Assembly: GCA_025353235.1 (NCBI GenBank) | Contig: JANXQZ010000423.1 | Span: 1-7,645 of the forward strand | DNA: 7,645 nucleotides | Origin: Bryobacterales bacterium | Lineage (GTDB): Bacteria; Acidobacteriota; Terriglobia; Bryobacterales; Bryobacteraceae | Direction of reading: 5' to 3' | In this document: positions 1 to 6,838 of the stretch, piece after piece | Position numbering within the stretch: position 1 is the first letter of the stretch | Layout of the letters: the number at the start of each line of letters is the position of its first letter | Notes under the pieces: generated by a model | Told to the model about the DNA's origin: nothing | Seen by the model: the letters and a program-made list of their open reading frames with translations, nothing else | Database searches by the model: none | Position numbers and translations under genes: made by a program

Positions 1-492
1 CTGGTGAACAACGCGGGCATTTTCCCCCGCCGCAAATTCATAGACATGACGGAGGCGGAGTGGGATCGCATGCAGGACGTAAACCTGAAGAGCATGTTCC
101 ACTGCATCCAGGCAGTCGCGCCCCAGATGCTGGCGAAGCGCTCGGGTAAAATTGTGAACATCTCGTCGGTCACCTTTCACCTTGGCACGCCAGAGCTCAG
201 CCACTATGTCGCATCGAAAGGGGGCGTGATCGGGCTCACGCGTTCGCTGGCGCGGGAATTCGGGGACAGCGACGTCCACGTCAATTGCATTACGCCCGGC
301 GCTATCCGGACTGAATCCGAGAAGCACTTCGTCACGGACCAGCAGGCGCAAGCGATGGTGGATAACCAAAGCTTGAAGCGGCGCATCCTCCCGCTGGACG
401 TGGCACGCACGGCTCTGTTTCTCGCATCCGAGTTGAGCGACGGGCTGACCGGTCAGACCTTGAACGTGGATGGCGGCTGGCACATGCACTAG
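1..492 (+). CDS. Short-chain dehydrogenase/reductase (SDR), 5'-truncated by the window edge
   Basis: C-terminal 163 residues of a classical SDR, an NAD(P)(H)-dependent oxidoreductase acting on alcohols or ketones. The reading frame is open from base 1, so the Rossmann TGxxxGIG nucleotide-binding motif lies outside the window. Visible family marks (numbered from the first codon in the window): NNAG at 3-6, the structural Asn28, catalytic Ser56 in NISS, and the YxxxK pair Tyr69/Lys73 with the expected 13-residue Ser-to-Tyr spacing. Then come PGAIRTE after beta-6 and the terminal LNVDGGW typical of FabG-like SDRs. The substrate cannot be read from this part. It ends with TAG and converges with the dipeptidase gene only 24 bases away. 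Family assignment is secure; FabG itself is not claimed, because many SDRs of this shape act on sugars or xenobiotics. Confidence 0.95.
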   Translation: MVNNAGIFPRRKFIDMTEAEWDRMQDVNLKSMFHCIQAVAPQMLAKRSGKIVNISSVTFHLGTPELSHYVASKGGVIGLTRSLAREFGDSDVHVNCITPGAIRTESEKHFVTDQQAQAMVDNQSLKRRILPLDVARTALFLASELSDGLTGQTLNVDGGWHMH

Positions 493-516
493 GATCTTCT
501 GTTGGAGTCTACGCCG

Positions 517-1719
517 TCAGGCCGAGCCGCGCAGTCGGGCGCTCTCCGCTTCCACGGCCCGCATCACCCGCAGCAGGTTGCCCCCGTAAATCTGGCGAAT
601 ATCCTTCTCGGAATAGCCTTTTTCCAACAAAGCGCGCGTCAGGTTGGGGAACTTCGAAACATCTTCCAGTCCAGCTGGGGCGCAGAAAATACCATCGAAA
701 TCGCTGCCGATCCCGACCGCGTCCACGCCGCCCACCTTGACTGCATGATCGATATGCGCCACCACATCCGCGAGCGTCGCGGGCGGCACCGATTTACGAT
801 ACTCCGCCATCATGGCCTGGAAATTTTCTGGCCTCGGCGCAGCCATCCTGGGCATCAACGCCTTAGCGGCATCGGCTGTAGCTTGCGACAGAAAATCGCA
901 CGAGAAATTGATCTGCATGACTCCGCCTTTCTTGGCGAGTGCTTGGATCATTTCGTCCGTCATGTTGCGCGGAACGTTCGCAACTGCCCTGCACGAGGAG
1001 TGTGACGCGAAAGGAGGCGCAGTGCTCACCTCCAGCGCATCCCAGAAAGTCTTGTCGGCCACGTGCGATACGTCCACCATCATCCCGAGCCGATTCATTT
1101 CCCGGACCACGTTCTTGCCAAAGTCGGTAAGCCCGTCATGATGCGCAATTCCAGCTTTATCCATATCGCCCGACGAATCCGCCCAGTTGTTCGTGTTCGA
1201 GTGCGTAAGCGTCATGTAGCGGATTCCGAGTGCGTAAAAATCGCGCAGAAGGCGGAGACTATCCTCGATCGCGTGGCCGCCTTCTATGCCCATCAACGCC
1301 GCGATCTTCCCTTCCTTGTGCGCCGTCTCAATATCGTCAGCAGTCAAAGAAAATTTGAAATGAGCCGGGTATTTCTCGATAATGTCGTGACGGACCGTAT
1401 CGATCATTTGCAGGGCGCGGTTGGCGGAATGATTATCTTTCACGTAGTTGGCGCCCACGAATACGGCGAAGAACTGCGCGCCCACGCCGCCAGCCCGAAG
1501 CCCGGCGATGTTGGTGTGTCCGTCGCCCTTGTTTCTGCCGATATCGTAGCCCTCCACGGTCCGGCTCGTAATGTCGTTGTGCGTGTCGATGAGCAGTGCC
1601 GACTTGTGCACCCGCATAACTTCGGCTTCCGAGACTTTAACCGCCTGCGAACTCAGGCACGAGATGGCGGCAACGCCTGCGAACAAAATCTGGAGAGCCC
1701 TCTTGCAATGTGCTTTCAT
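517..1719 (-). CDS. Exported membrane dipeptidase, peptidase family M19 (renal-dipeptidase-like)
   Basis: A 400-residue zinc metallopeptidase expected to hydrolyse dipeptides outside the cytoplasm. Residues 1-26 form a signal peptide: Lys/Arg at 2-7, a hydrophobic stretch at 8-19, and a likely cleavage after SSQA. The AISC around Cys21 is a poor lipobox, so a lipoprotein is possible but not favoured. The binuclear zinc site is complete by comparison with human renal dipeptidase: His47/Asp49 (HND), bridging Glu146 (GIEGGH), His219 (VDVSH) and His240 (ASHS). The 21-residue His-His spacing matches the human enzyme. The catalytic-region Asp340 sits in GSDFDG. Length is normal for the family. The ATG at 1719-1717 is the natural start because it opens directly into the signal peptide. 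No convincing Shine-Dalgarno site precedes it, and it is divergent from the methyltransferase gene. Confidence 0.93.
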   Translation of the reverse strand: MKAHCKRALQILFAGVAAISCLSSQAVKVSEAEVMRVHKSALLIDTHNDITSRTVEGYDIGRNKGDGHTNIAGLRAGGVGAQFFAVFVGANYVKDNHSANRALQMIDTVRHDIIEKYPAHFKFSLTADDIETAHKEGKIAALMGIEGGHAIEDSLRLLRDFYALGIRYMTLTHSNTNNWADSSGDMDKAGIAHHDGLTDFGKNVVREMNRLGMMVDVSHVADKTFWDALEVSTAPPFASHSSCRAVANVPRNMTDEMIQALAKKGGVMQINFSCDFLSQATADAAKALMPRMAAPRPENFQAMMAEYRKSVPPATLADVVAHIDHAVKVGGVDAVGIGSDFDGIFCAPAGLEDVSKFPNLTRALLEKGYSEKDIRQIYGGNLLRVMRAVEAESARLRGSA

Positions 1720-1731
1720 AGAATGACCATT

Positions 1732-2394
1732 ATGGCGGATAAATCATACCTGCTCGACGGAAGAATTCACCACTACGTAGTGGCGCACTCTTTGCGCGAG
1801 CCCGAGATTCTGCGGCGACTGCGGGAAGAGACCGCTTCCCACCCGCAAGCGATCATGCAGATTCCTCCTGAACAGGGCGAACTGTTGGGCCTCCTGGTGC
1901 GTGCGATCGGGGCGAGAAAAGTGCTTGAAATCGGCGTCTTCACTGGCTACAGTTCACTCTGCGTCGCGTTGGCCCTGCCTACGGGGGGTCGCCTAATCGC
2001 GTGCGATCTCAGCGAGGAGTTCACTAAGACGGCGCGACGCTATTGGAAGGAAGCGGGGGTAGACGACAAGATAGAACTGCGCATCGCTCCAGCGATTGAG
2101 ACTCTTGGCAAGCTGGTGGACGAAGGGCACGAAGGCAGTTTCGATTTCGCTTTTATCGATGCCGATAAGACCAACTACCAGCATTATTATGAGTACGCTC
2201 TGCGCCTGGTTCGAAGCGGAGGCTTGATCGCCCTGGATAACATGCTTCAACAGGGCAGAGTCGTCGACCCGGAGGCTAAGGACGACAGCACGCTTGCGAT
2301 CCGCGAACTCAACGACAAGATCGCGCGTGACCAGCGTGTGCAAGCAAGCCTGCTCCCAATCGCGGATGGCCTCATGCTAGCCTTGCGAAGATAA
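1732..2394 (+). CDS. Class I SAM-dependent O-methyltransferase, family 3 (caffeoyl-CoA OMT-like)
   Basis: A 220-residue cytosolic methyltransferase expected to use S-adenosylmethionine and a divalent metal to methylate a hydroxyl group, commonly a catechol. Motif I is [12 protein letters not shown] (64-75), followed by the acidic ribose-binding residue in IACD (Asp92) and [10 protein letters not shown] (137-146). Asp143 together with Asp169/Asn170 (ALDN) reproduces the metal triad of plant caffeoyl-CoA OMT, with the same 26/27-residue spacing. The frame is open far upstream to 1063, but that part lies antisense to the M19 gene and shows no methyltransferase homology. The start is therefore ATG 1732, or ATG 1723 three codons earlier. 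No clear Shine-Dalgarno site is seen. It ends in TAATG, overlapping the next gene's ATG by one base, which implies translational coupling. The substrate is unknown; the BtrH-like partner hints at tailoring of an acylated small molecule, which is inference. Confidence 0.9.
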   Translation: MADKSYLLDGRIHHYVVAHSLREPEILRRLREETASHPQAIMQIPPEQGELLGLLVRAIGARKVLEIGVFTGYSSLCVALALPTGGRLIACDLSEEFTKTARRYWKEAGVDDKIELRIAPAIETLGKLVDEGHEGSFDFAFIDADKTNYQHYYEYALRLVRSGGLIALDNMLQQGRVVDPEAKDDSTLAIRELNDKIARDQRVQASLLPIADGLMLALRR

Positions 2395-3599
2395 TGGAGA
2401 CGATCCTCAAGAAGTACGCGCAGTTCGGCGGGGCAAATCCGGAGACGGCCAGCCTTGCGCACTTGCTGGAATATCACCGCATACTCTCGCCGCTGGATGG
2501 CAAGCCGTTCTCTGAGACCATGCTGCTCGGAATCGGGGGAGGAATCGGCGGCGGATATTTCTTGTTCGAATTTGGCAAGCAGGCCAACGTCTATATCGGG
2601 TCGCGCCATCTATGGCAAAACCCAAAGCAATATCTGGAGCAGCTTTGTCTTCGGCTCGGAGTGCCTTACGCATTTACGGAAACAGCCGGGGCGAAAGCGG
2701 CCGCAAAAAATCTTAAGGATGCGATCGCGTCCGGCCACCCCCCGATCACCTGGGTGGATCTCGCCAACTTGCCGTATGCGTTCCTGCCCAAAAGCCTCAG
2801 CGGGATGGTTTATCACTTCATCGTGGTCTATGGACTGGACGAAGAAAAAAATCTTGCTTACCTCGCGGACCGCGCGCCCGCCGGACTTACCGTAACGCTG
2901 GAGCAATTGGCCAATGCGCGCTCCCGAATTAGTTCCAACAAGAATCGACTGTTGACCGTAGAGAAACCCAAGAAGAAAATCGATCTCAAGGCTGCGATTT
3001 TGAGTGGCATTCGCGCTTGCCTGGATGAACTGAACAACGCGAAGATATCAAATTTCGGGCTGCCCGCCATCGCTAAGTGGGGTGACTTGGTGAACAATCC
3101 AAAGGATAAAAAAGGATGGCCCCAGGTATTCGCTGAAGCTGATGGGTACTTTTATAGCGCGCTGCGTTGGTCCTTCGCGTACATCGAGACCTATCAAACG
3201 CCTGGCGCGGCGTTTCGCGGCATGTATGCGGACTTCTTGGATCAGGCCGCCCCCATCACGGGACTGAGTGTCTTGACCGATGCGGCGGCAAGCTATCGGG
3301 CGTTGGCTGAGGAGTGGCACAGTCTGGCCGATGCCTTTCTGCCCGCGTCGAGCCCCCCGCTGCAGTCTCTCCGCGATTTGGTCATGAGGAGGCATACTCT
3401 GTTTGCCGAACAGGGTGCCGGTCCGCAAATTCAGGAAACGGCGGAGAGCATCGAAGCATCGCTGAAGGAAATCGCCGCCAATCCTCCACTCACGGCAAAC
3501 GACCGCAGTGCTTTGTTCTCCGACCTGCAGCAAAGGATCCGAAAAATACATCAAGGCGAAATAGAGGCTAGCGCCTTGCTATCGCGAGCAGTGACCTAG
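2394..3599 (+). CDS. BtrH_N / DUF4872-type protein (papain-like fold, expected Cys absent)
   Basis: A 401-residue cytosolic protein without signal peptide or membrane segments. The N-terminal half resembles the butirosin protein BtrH, an acyltransferase that moves an acyl group from a carrier protein to an aminoglycoside. Visible family marks: a GGAN-PETASLAHLLEY helix at 12-27 where the active-site segment belongs, G-K-P-FSETMLLGIGGGIGGGYF (36-56), and MVYHFIVVYGLD (138-149) with His141 followed by LADR (Asp159), as in C39/papain-like folds. The C-terminal half (about 200-401) is helical, in keeping with DUF4872. Oddity: the HC pair that usually opens the N-terminal domain reads Asn15-Pro16 here, so the nucleophile seems missing and the protein may be non-catalytic or mechanistically different. 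The start is fixed by the TAATG overlap with the methyltransferase. The fold call is from memory of the family; the biochemical role is unknown. Confidence 0.75.
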   Translation: METILKKYAQFGGANPETASLAHLLEYHRILSPLDGKPFSETMLLGIGGGIGGGYFLFEFGKQANVYIGSRHLWQNPKQYLEQLCLRLGVPYAFTETAGAKAAAKNLKDAIASGHPPITWVDLANLPYAFLPKSLSGMVYHFIVVYGLDEEKNLAYLADRAPAGLTVTLEQLANARSRISSNKNRLLTVEKPKKKIDLKAAILSGIRACLDELNNAKISNFGLPAIAKWGDLVNNPKDKKGWPQVFAEADGYFYSALRWSFAYIETYQTPGAAFRGMYADFLDQAAPITGLSVLTDAAASYRALAEEWHSLADAFLPASSPPLQSLRDLVMRRHTLFAEQGAGPQIQETAESIEASLKEIAANPPLTANDRSALFSDLQQRIRKIHQGEIEASALLSRAVT

Positions 3600-3679
3600 T
3601 GCGATGAATCTGTCCACAGGCAAAGTCCACGATTTTGGTGGCGGCTCTGCTGCTTTGTGGGGCAGCCAATCCTGGCTGC

Positions 3680-3698
3680 AGCCGGCTTTCAGCCGGCT
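3680..3698. repeat. REP-like perfect hairpin
   Basis: The 8-base self-complementary word AGCCGGCT occurs twice, at 3680-3687 and 3691-3698, separated by TTC, giving an 8-bp stem with a 3-base loop on either strand. It lies 81 bases after the BtrH-like gene and 36 bases before the next start. There is no T-run after it, so it is not a classical intrinsic terminator. GC-rich extragenic palindromes of this kind are usually dispersed in genomes; copies elsewhere cannot be checked here. It might still attenuate read-through between the two flanking genes. Confidence 0.5.
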
Positions 3699-3734
3699 TC
3701 TTGGGTACTGCTTCCATGCCGTAATCCAAATCAA

Positions 3735-4136
3735 ATGAAGCTTAGAATTTATCGAGTGCTCATCTTGGCTTGGCTTAGCGTTTTAATACTCCCTGAACCC
3801 GGCGTGGGCGGGCCTGATGAGCGGGCCATCACCGGAATCGTCGTGGACCCGGCGAATGTTCCGATAAATGGCGCAGTGGTCGAACTCCTTCAGGTGAGAT
3901 CCGGAAACGACGATAGGGTGGTGCTGACAGCCAATACCGATGTTGCAGGCGTTTTTCGACTGAAACCGCCTGCATCTCGCTACAAAACGAAGGTGAAAAT
4001 TAGTGCCGCTGGGTTCCTTGTCACGACCGTGTCAGTACCGAAGCTAAGGGGCATGAGCAAAGCCGACCTCGGGAAGATTCGCCTCGGAGTCAGCTGTTCT
4101 ACTCCCGGCGTTATTTGTGATGAACTGCGTCCTTAG
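3735..4136 (+). CDS. Small secreted protein with carboxypeptidase-regulatory-like domain
   Basis: A 133-residue protein. Residues 1-25 look like a signal peptide (MKLRIYR, then the hydrophobic VLILAWLSVLILP). A single beta-sandwich domain of the carboxypeptidase regulatory-like (CarboxypepD_reg/CNA-B) type follows: ITGIVVDPANVPINGAVVEL opens the domain, NTDVAGVFRL is the usual turn and strand, and VKISAAGFLVTTVSV the later strands. Such domains are non-catalytic and found in exported proteins. Two cysteines near the C-terminus (SCSTPGVIC) could form a disulfide outside the cytoplasm. A GTG at 3657 would add 26 residues, but those precede the signal peptide and overlap the REP-like hairpin, so ATG 3735 is preferred. 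No Shine-Dalgarno site is visible. Partner and function are unknown; larger family members often sit at the N-terminus of TonB-dependent transporters, which this one lacks. Confidence 0.7.
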   Translation: MKLRIYRVLILAWLSVLILPEPGVGGPDERAITGIVVDPANVPINGAVVELLQVRSGNDDRVVLTANTDVAGVFRLKPPASRYKTKVKISAAGFLVTTVSVPKLRGMSKADLGKIRLGVSCSTPGVICDELRP

Positions 4137-4526
4137 ATCTCGCGTTCGCGACATTGGTTGACGACGTGAAGGGCGATTCAAAGACCATACGTTGTGGACG
4201 GATTGCCGCGTCTACGCGGTGCCCGAATTCTTCCAGAAGAAACGATCAAAATCCGTGATAAGCCGATTGTGACCCGTATTTGCAGAATCTAGTTGGATGC
4301 AAGGAGCCAACCGGGGCCGATGACGGCAACCGTAGCGAAACCGCAAGGTAGCCGCAAGGTGAAGCTGAAAGAAGCGGATAGCAAACTCTCGACCGTAGGT
4401 ACACGAACCGGCAGCGAGGCCTATTTGCGGGCGACAAGCTGGCTGGGAACAGCAAAGTCCAATAGTCATCAAGACGCAAGAGGACAGATTCTGCACCTTA
4501 CCTCTTCGCCTTGGCGCGAGGGAGAC

Positions 4527-4550
4527 TCTCCTGCGTGAGAGCGCAGGAGA
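4527..4550 (+). other. Stem-loop inside the group II intron
   Basis: A perfect 9-bp stem pairs 4527-4535 with 4542-4550 around a six-base loop (TGAGAG). A second short stem, CGCC-TT-GGCG, lies just before it at 4507-4516. Both sit between the intron's 5' structural region and the remains of its protein gene, so they are probably peripheral stems of the ribozyme. Which domain they belong to cannot be assigned by eye. Confidence 0.45.
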
Positions 4551-4634
4551 AGTCAAGGCCCCAAAGAGACCAAGACCAGATTCGCCAGGAGCGGCAATCG
4601 AGCGCCGCCGCCTAACGAGTGCCGAAAAGCCCAA

Positions 4635-5325
4635 GTGGGGCACCGCCCAAGCCCGAGGCGACGGACTTACGATGCCGATTCGCGAACCTTCCAACAGAAA
4701 GCGATGCACGAGAATCTGATGGAACAAGCACTCGCGCCCGAAAACTGCGGAACTGGAGAAGCACCTGGAAGCCCACTGGGAGCGAGCAAGGAGGGCACGC
4801 CGCAAGGCGGACCGCTGTCTCCATTGCTGGCCAACATCTGCCTGGACGCTCTCGACAAGGAACTGGACAGGCGAGGCCACTCCTAACTGCCGGCATGCCG
4901 ATGACTGCAACATTTATGCAGCCAGCCAAGCAGCGGCGGACAGGACCCTGGAGTCGATTCGGAACTGGATCGAGAAGCATCTGCGCTTGCAGGTGAATGC
5001 CGCCAAGAGCGGGACCGGGAGCACCTGGGAACGGCAGTCTCTGACGAGCGACCAGCTCAAAGAGAACTGGCAGCGGTTCATACGGGGCTGGCGGGGATTC
5101 TACCGCTGGACGAGACTCGCAAGCCGAATCTTCGTGCTGGACGGATGGATTCGCAGGCATATCCGGAAATTCTTCTGGCTGCGCCGGAAGCGCCATCTGC
5201 GGTCACTGGGGTTGACAGGCCACCTGCGAAGGCAGCGGTAAAGCCTCAACGCTGCCCTGTCGAATGCGGAACTGCAACGCTCTGGCTTTTTACTGCCATC
5301 GGATCTTGCGGCCCAGTGCCGCTGA
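4635..5325 (+). pseudogene. Group II intron reverse transcriptase/maturase, internally deleted and frameshifted
   Basis: Remains of an intron-encoded protein in two frames. The first piece (recognisable from about 4704) has ENLMEQALAPEN, resembling the extreme N-terminal RT-0 segment, then after only about 17 residues jumps to EGTPQGGPLSPLLANI (RT block 4) and LDALDKELDRRGH, stopping at TAA 4884. Blocks 1-3 are therefore deleted. The second piece continues in another frame from 4894 with HADDCNIYA, the YADD catalytic motif with Tyr changed to His, and then RT-6/7 (LESIRNWIEKHLRLQVNAAKS). There is probably a further deletion before the maturase X domain (QRFIRGWRGFYRW, LDGWIRRHIRKFFWLRRKR). 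An in-frame TAA at 5239 is followed by the still recognisable C-terminal tail LSNAELQRSGFLLPSDLAA, ending at TGA 5323-5325. No active enzyme can be made. Confidence 0.85.
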
Positions 5326-5330
5326 GTTCA

Positions 5331-5404
5331 ACCGCCGGATGCGGAAAACCGCACGTCCGGTGGTGGGAGGGTGGCGGGGCGCAAACCCCGTCACTCGACC
5401 CGAT
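5331..5404 (+). ncRNA. Group II intron domains V and VI (catalytic core and branch-point helix)
   Basis: Domain V (5331-5364) is a 34-base hairpin. A lower 9-bp helix (5331-5339 with 5356-5364, one G-U pair) is separated by the conserved two-base bulge (CG, 5354-5355) from an upper TGCGG/CCGCA helix capped by AAAA. The catalytic-triad position reads CGC (5333-5335), a form known from class C introns; most other classes have AGC. Domain VI follows at once. GGG 5365-5367 pairs with CCC 5399-5401, and an 11-bp helix joins 5369-5379 to 5386-5396. Between these, A5398 is unpaired seven bases from the 3' end, the expected branch-point position. The RNA ends GAT. Structure was drawn by eye, but pairing is nearly perfect throughout. 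Confidence 0.8.
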
Positions 5405-5459
5405 CAGAGCAGCCTTAGCCGCAACCAAAATTCGAACCCTAAGTGACTGGGCCGTTCGC

Positions 5460-6320
5460 CTACGAACGAAATTTCAGACGTAGGTTGTCCAGCACCTGCT
5501 TGGGGACATTCACATTCCCCTCAGCCCCGCTCCCAAGCTGGATGTTCGGCTTCGTACCACCGTGGAAGTCGCTGCCGCCTGTGATCGCCAAGTCGTACTT
5601 CTTGGCGAGACCCAAATAACGCGCGGAATCGGACGCGCTTTGGTCGGAGTGAAACACCTCCAGGCCCAGCAGGCCAGCGTCGCGCATCTCCGCGATCGCG
5701 GCTTCCTCTGCCCCATGATCGCGAATGCCAAGCCGAATAGGATGCGCCGCGACGGGAATGCCCCCGCCCGCGATTACGCGCTGAATTGCAATCGCGATGT
5801 TCGGCGAGTCGCGCTCTACAAACCCCGGGGCCTCTTCTCCGATCAAGTCGCGAAAGGCATGCTGGATCGACGTCGCATAGCCCTTGCTCACCAGGATCTT
5901 GGCGAAGTGGGGACGCCCGGCGAGGGAACGACCAAGCGCCTCGACTTCGGCCAACTCGATGCTCACTCCGAGAGACTTCAGGCGAGTGATCAAGCGCACA
6001 TTTCTCTCCCGCCTGCCCGCTTGCAACTCCGCCAACCACCCTCGAAACTCTACTGACGGGGGCTCGTGGAGAAAATAGCCGAGGAGGTGAACGGTCTTCT
6101 TATCGCCTCGGCTCAAAGCTAGGCGGGTGCTAAGTTCGATTCCGCAGACTAAGTCGAAACCTCGTGCCCTAGCGAGCGGAAGCGCCAAATCATAACCGGC
6201 GAACGTATCATGGTCCGTGACAGCAAGCGCATCCAGATTCTTAGCCAGCGCTTCGGCTACCAACTCCGCCGGCGTATACGTACCGTCCGATTCGTTTGTA
6301 TGCGTATGAAGGTCTATCAA
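5460..6320 (-). CDS. PHP-domain phosphatase, YciV/RnaAM family (probable pAp phosphatase)
   Basis: A 286-residue cytosolic metallo-phosphatase. Characterised relatives (Chromobacterium CV1693, E. coli YciV/RnaAM) hydrolyse 3',5'-nucleoside bisphosphates such as pAp; the E. coli enzyme also trims short RNA 5' ends. The PHP metal ligands are all visible: His5/His7 (DLHTHT), Asp12, His37 (TDHD), Glu62 (GIEL), His78 (VHLLGY), His193 (AAHP) and Asp251/His253 (GSDFHG). GRPH at 135-138 is characteristic of this subfamily. The start is the TTG at 6320-6318, because the first ligand motif begins two residues later and TTG overlaps the cysC stop as TTGA. Downstream of cysH and cysC, its likely role is to remove the pAp released by PAPS reduction. 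That substrate is inferred from family and neighbourhood. The stop codon lies in a 16-base hairpin (5453-5468) without a T-run. Confidence 0.9.
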   Translation of the reverse strand: MIDLHTHTNESDGTYTPAELVAEALAKNLDALAVTDHDTFAGYDLALPLARARGFDLVCGIELSTRLALSRGDKKTVHLLGYFLHEPPSVEFRGWLAELQAGRRERNVRLITRLKSLGVSIELAEVEALGRSLAGRPHFAKILVSKGYATSIQHAFRDLIGEEAPGFVERDSPNIAIAIQRVIAGGGIPVAAHPIRLGIRDHGAEEAAIAEMRDAGLLGLEVFHSDQSASDSARYLGLAKKYDLAITGGSDFHGGTKPNIQLGSGAEGNVNVPKQVLDNLRLKFRS

Positions 6321-6838
6321 AGAAGCCCCATTGCTTCTAGTTTGGACCAGATTCGGTCCGCGCTCTGCTGGGGCGTCTCGGAAGAAGAGTCAATGCGGAC
6401 TTCCGGGTTCAGGGGCGGCTCGTACGGGTCTGATATTCCAGTGAAGTGTCCGAGCTCTCCAGCCAGAGCTTTCTTGTACAAACCCTTGACGTCGCGGGCG
6501 GCCAAAACCTTAATGGGGCAATCCACATGCACCTCCACGAAGTTCGGGATCTTGGCTCGAAGCTCATCGCGCACATCGCGATAGGGAGAGATGGCGGCCG
6601 TGATCGCAATCACTCCGTTGCGGACCAGCAGTTCGCAGACGAATCCGATCCGCCGAATATTCGTGTCGCGGTCCTCTTTGCTGAAGCCTAGCCCTTTCGA
6701 AAGATGTGTGCGAACCTCGTCCCCATCCAGCAGTTCGACCTTATGTCCCGTTGCCTTCAGGCGCTCGTAAATCAGTTCGGAGATGGTGCTCTTGCCCGCC
6801 CCGGAAAGCCCGGTGAACCAAAGGGCGAAACCTGTCAA
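6317..6838 (-). CDS. cysC: Adenylylsulfate (APS) kinase
   Basis: Phosphorylates APS at the 3' hydroxyl with ATP to give PAPS, the second activation step of sulfate assimilation. With the TTG start there are 173 residues: P-loop GLSGAGKS (10-17), LDGDEVR (37-43) for APS binding, [13 protein letters not shown] (51-63), the acceptor-serine segment AAISPYR (81-87), KGLYKKA and [14 protein letters not shown], all typical of stand-alone CysC. A GTG at 6913 would give 198 residues, but the extra 25 (Arg/Ser-rich) precede the conserved core and would force a 79-base overlap with cysH. TTG at 6838-6836 instead overlaps the cysH stop as TTGA and has GAGG ten bases upstream. I prefer it, though the GTG is not excluded. 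The 3' end overlaps the PHP gene by four bases. Separate ATP sulfurylase genes (sat or cysDN) are not in the window. Confidence 0.95.
   Translation of the reverse strand: MTGFALWFTGLSGAGKSTISELIYERLKATGHKVELLDGDEVRTHLSKGLGFSKEDRDTNIRRIGFVCELLVRNGVIAITAAISPYRDVRDELRAKIPNFVEVHVDCPIKVLAARDVKGLYKKALAGELGHFTGISDPYEPPLNPEVRIDSSSETPQQSADRIWSKLEAMGLL

Larger units (their letters stand above)
4267..5404 (+). mobile_element. Degenerate group II intron (retroelement relic)
   Basis: About 1.14 kb, well short of the roughly 2 kb or more usual for a bacterial group II intron with an encoded maturase. The 3' end is well defined by domains V and VI (5331-5404) and closes with an AY dinucleotide (A5403-T5404). 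The 5' end is inferred: TTGTGACCCG at 4267-4276 matches the GTGYG opening of group II introns except for the first base. Downstream, 4300-4620 is rich in short stems and GCAAGGT-type repeats (CCGCAAGGT at 4341 and 4352), as expected of domain I-III RNA. A decayed reverse transcriptase/maturase lies inside. Self-mobility must be lost, because RT blocks 1-3 are gone. The 5' boundary is uncertain by tens of bases. I did not find a convincing EBS1/IBS1 pair by eye. The flanking DNA (4137-4266 and 5405-5459) shows no gene. Confidence 0.8.

Noticed and set aside
502..1005. Plus-strand 167-codon open frame
   Set aside because: Antisense shadow of the M19 dipeptidase, with low-complexity His/Arg-rich composition and no motif.
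1063..1722. N-terminal extension of the methyltransferase open frame (about 220 extra codons)
   Set aside because: It lies antisense to the well-conserved M19 gene and shows no domain features. The methyltransferase fold begins after 1732.
3657..3734. GTG start at 3657 for the small secreted protein
   Set aside because: It would place 26 residues before a good signal peptide and code through the REP-like hairpin.
4228..4241. TTCTTC-CA-GAAGAA palindrome as an operator or terminator
   Set aside because: The loop is only two bases, there is no T-run, and there is no adjacent gene start. It may simply be flanking sequence of the intron.
4212..4913. Minus-strand 233-codon open frame across the intron
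   Set aside because: It runs antisense to the group II intron RNA and maturase remains and has no recognisable protein features.
4612..5196. Minus-strand 194-codon open frame
   Set aside because: Antisense to the maturase pseudogene; Pro/Arg-rich shadow reading.
5453..5468. CGTTCG/CGAACG hairpin as terminator of the sulfur operon
   Set aside because: It overlaps the PHP stop codon, has only six base pairs and no T-run on the minus strand.
5562..6056. Plus-strand 164-codon open frame
   Set aside because: Antisense to the PHP phosphatase, whose metal ligands are fully conserved.
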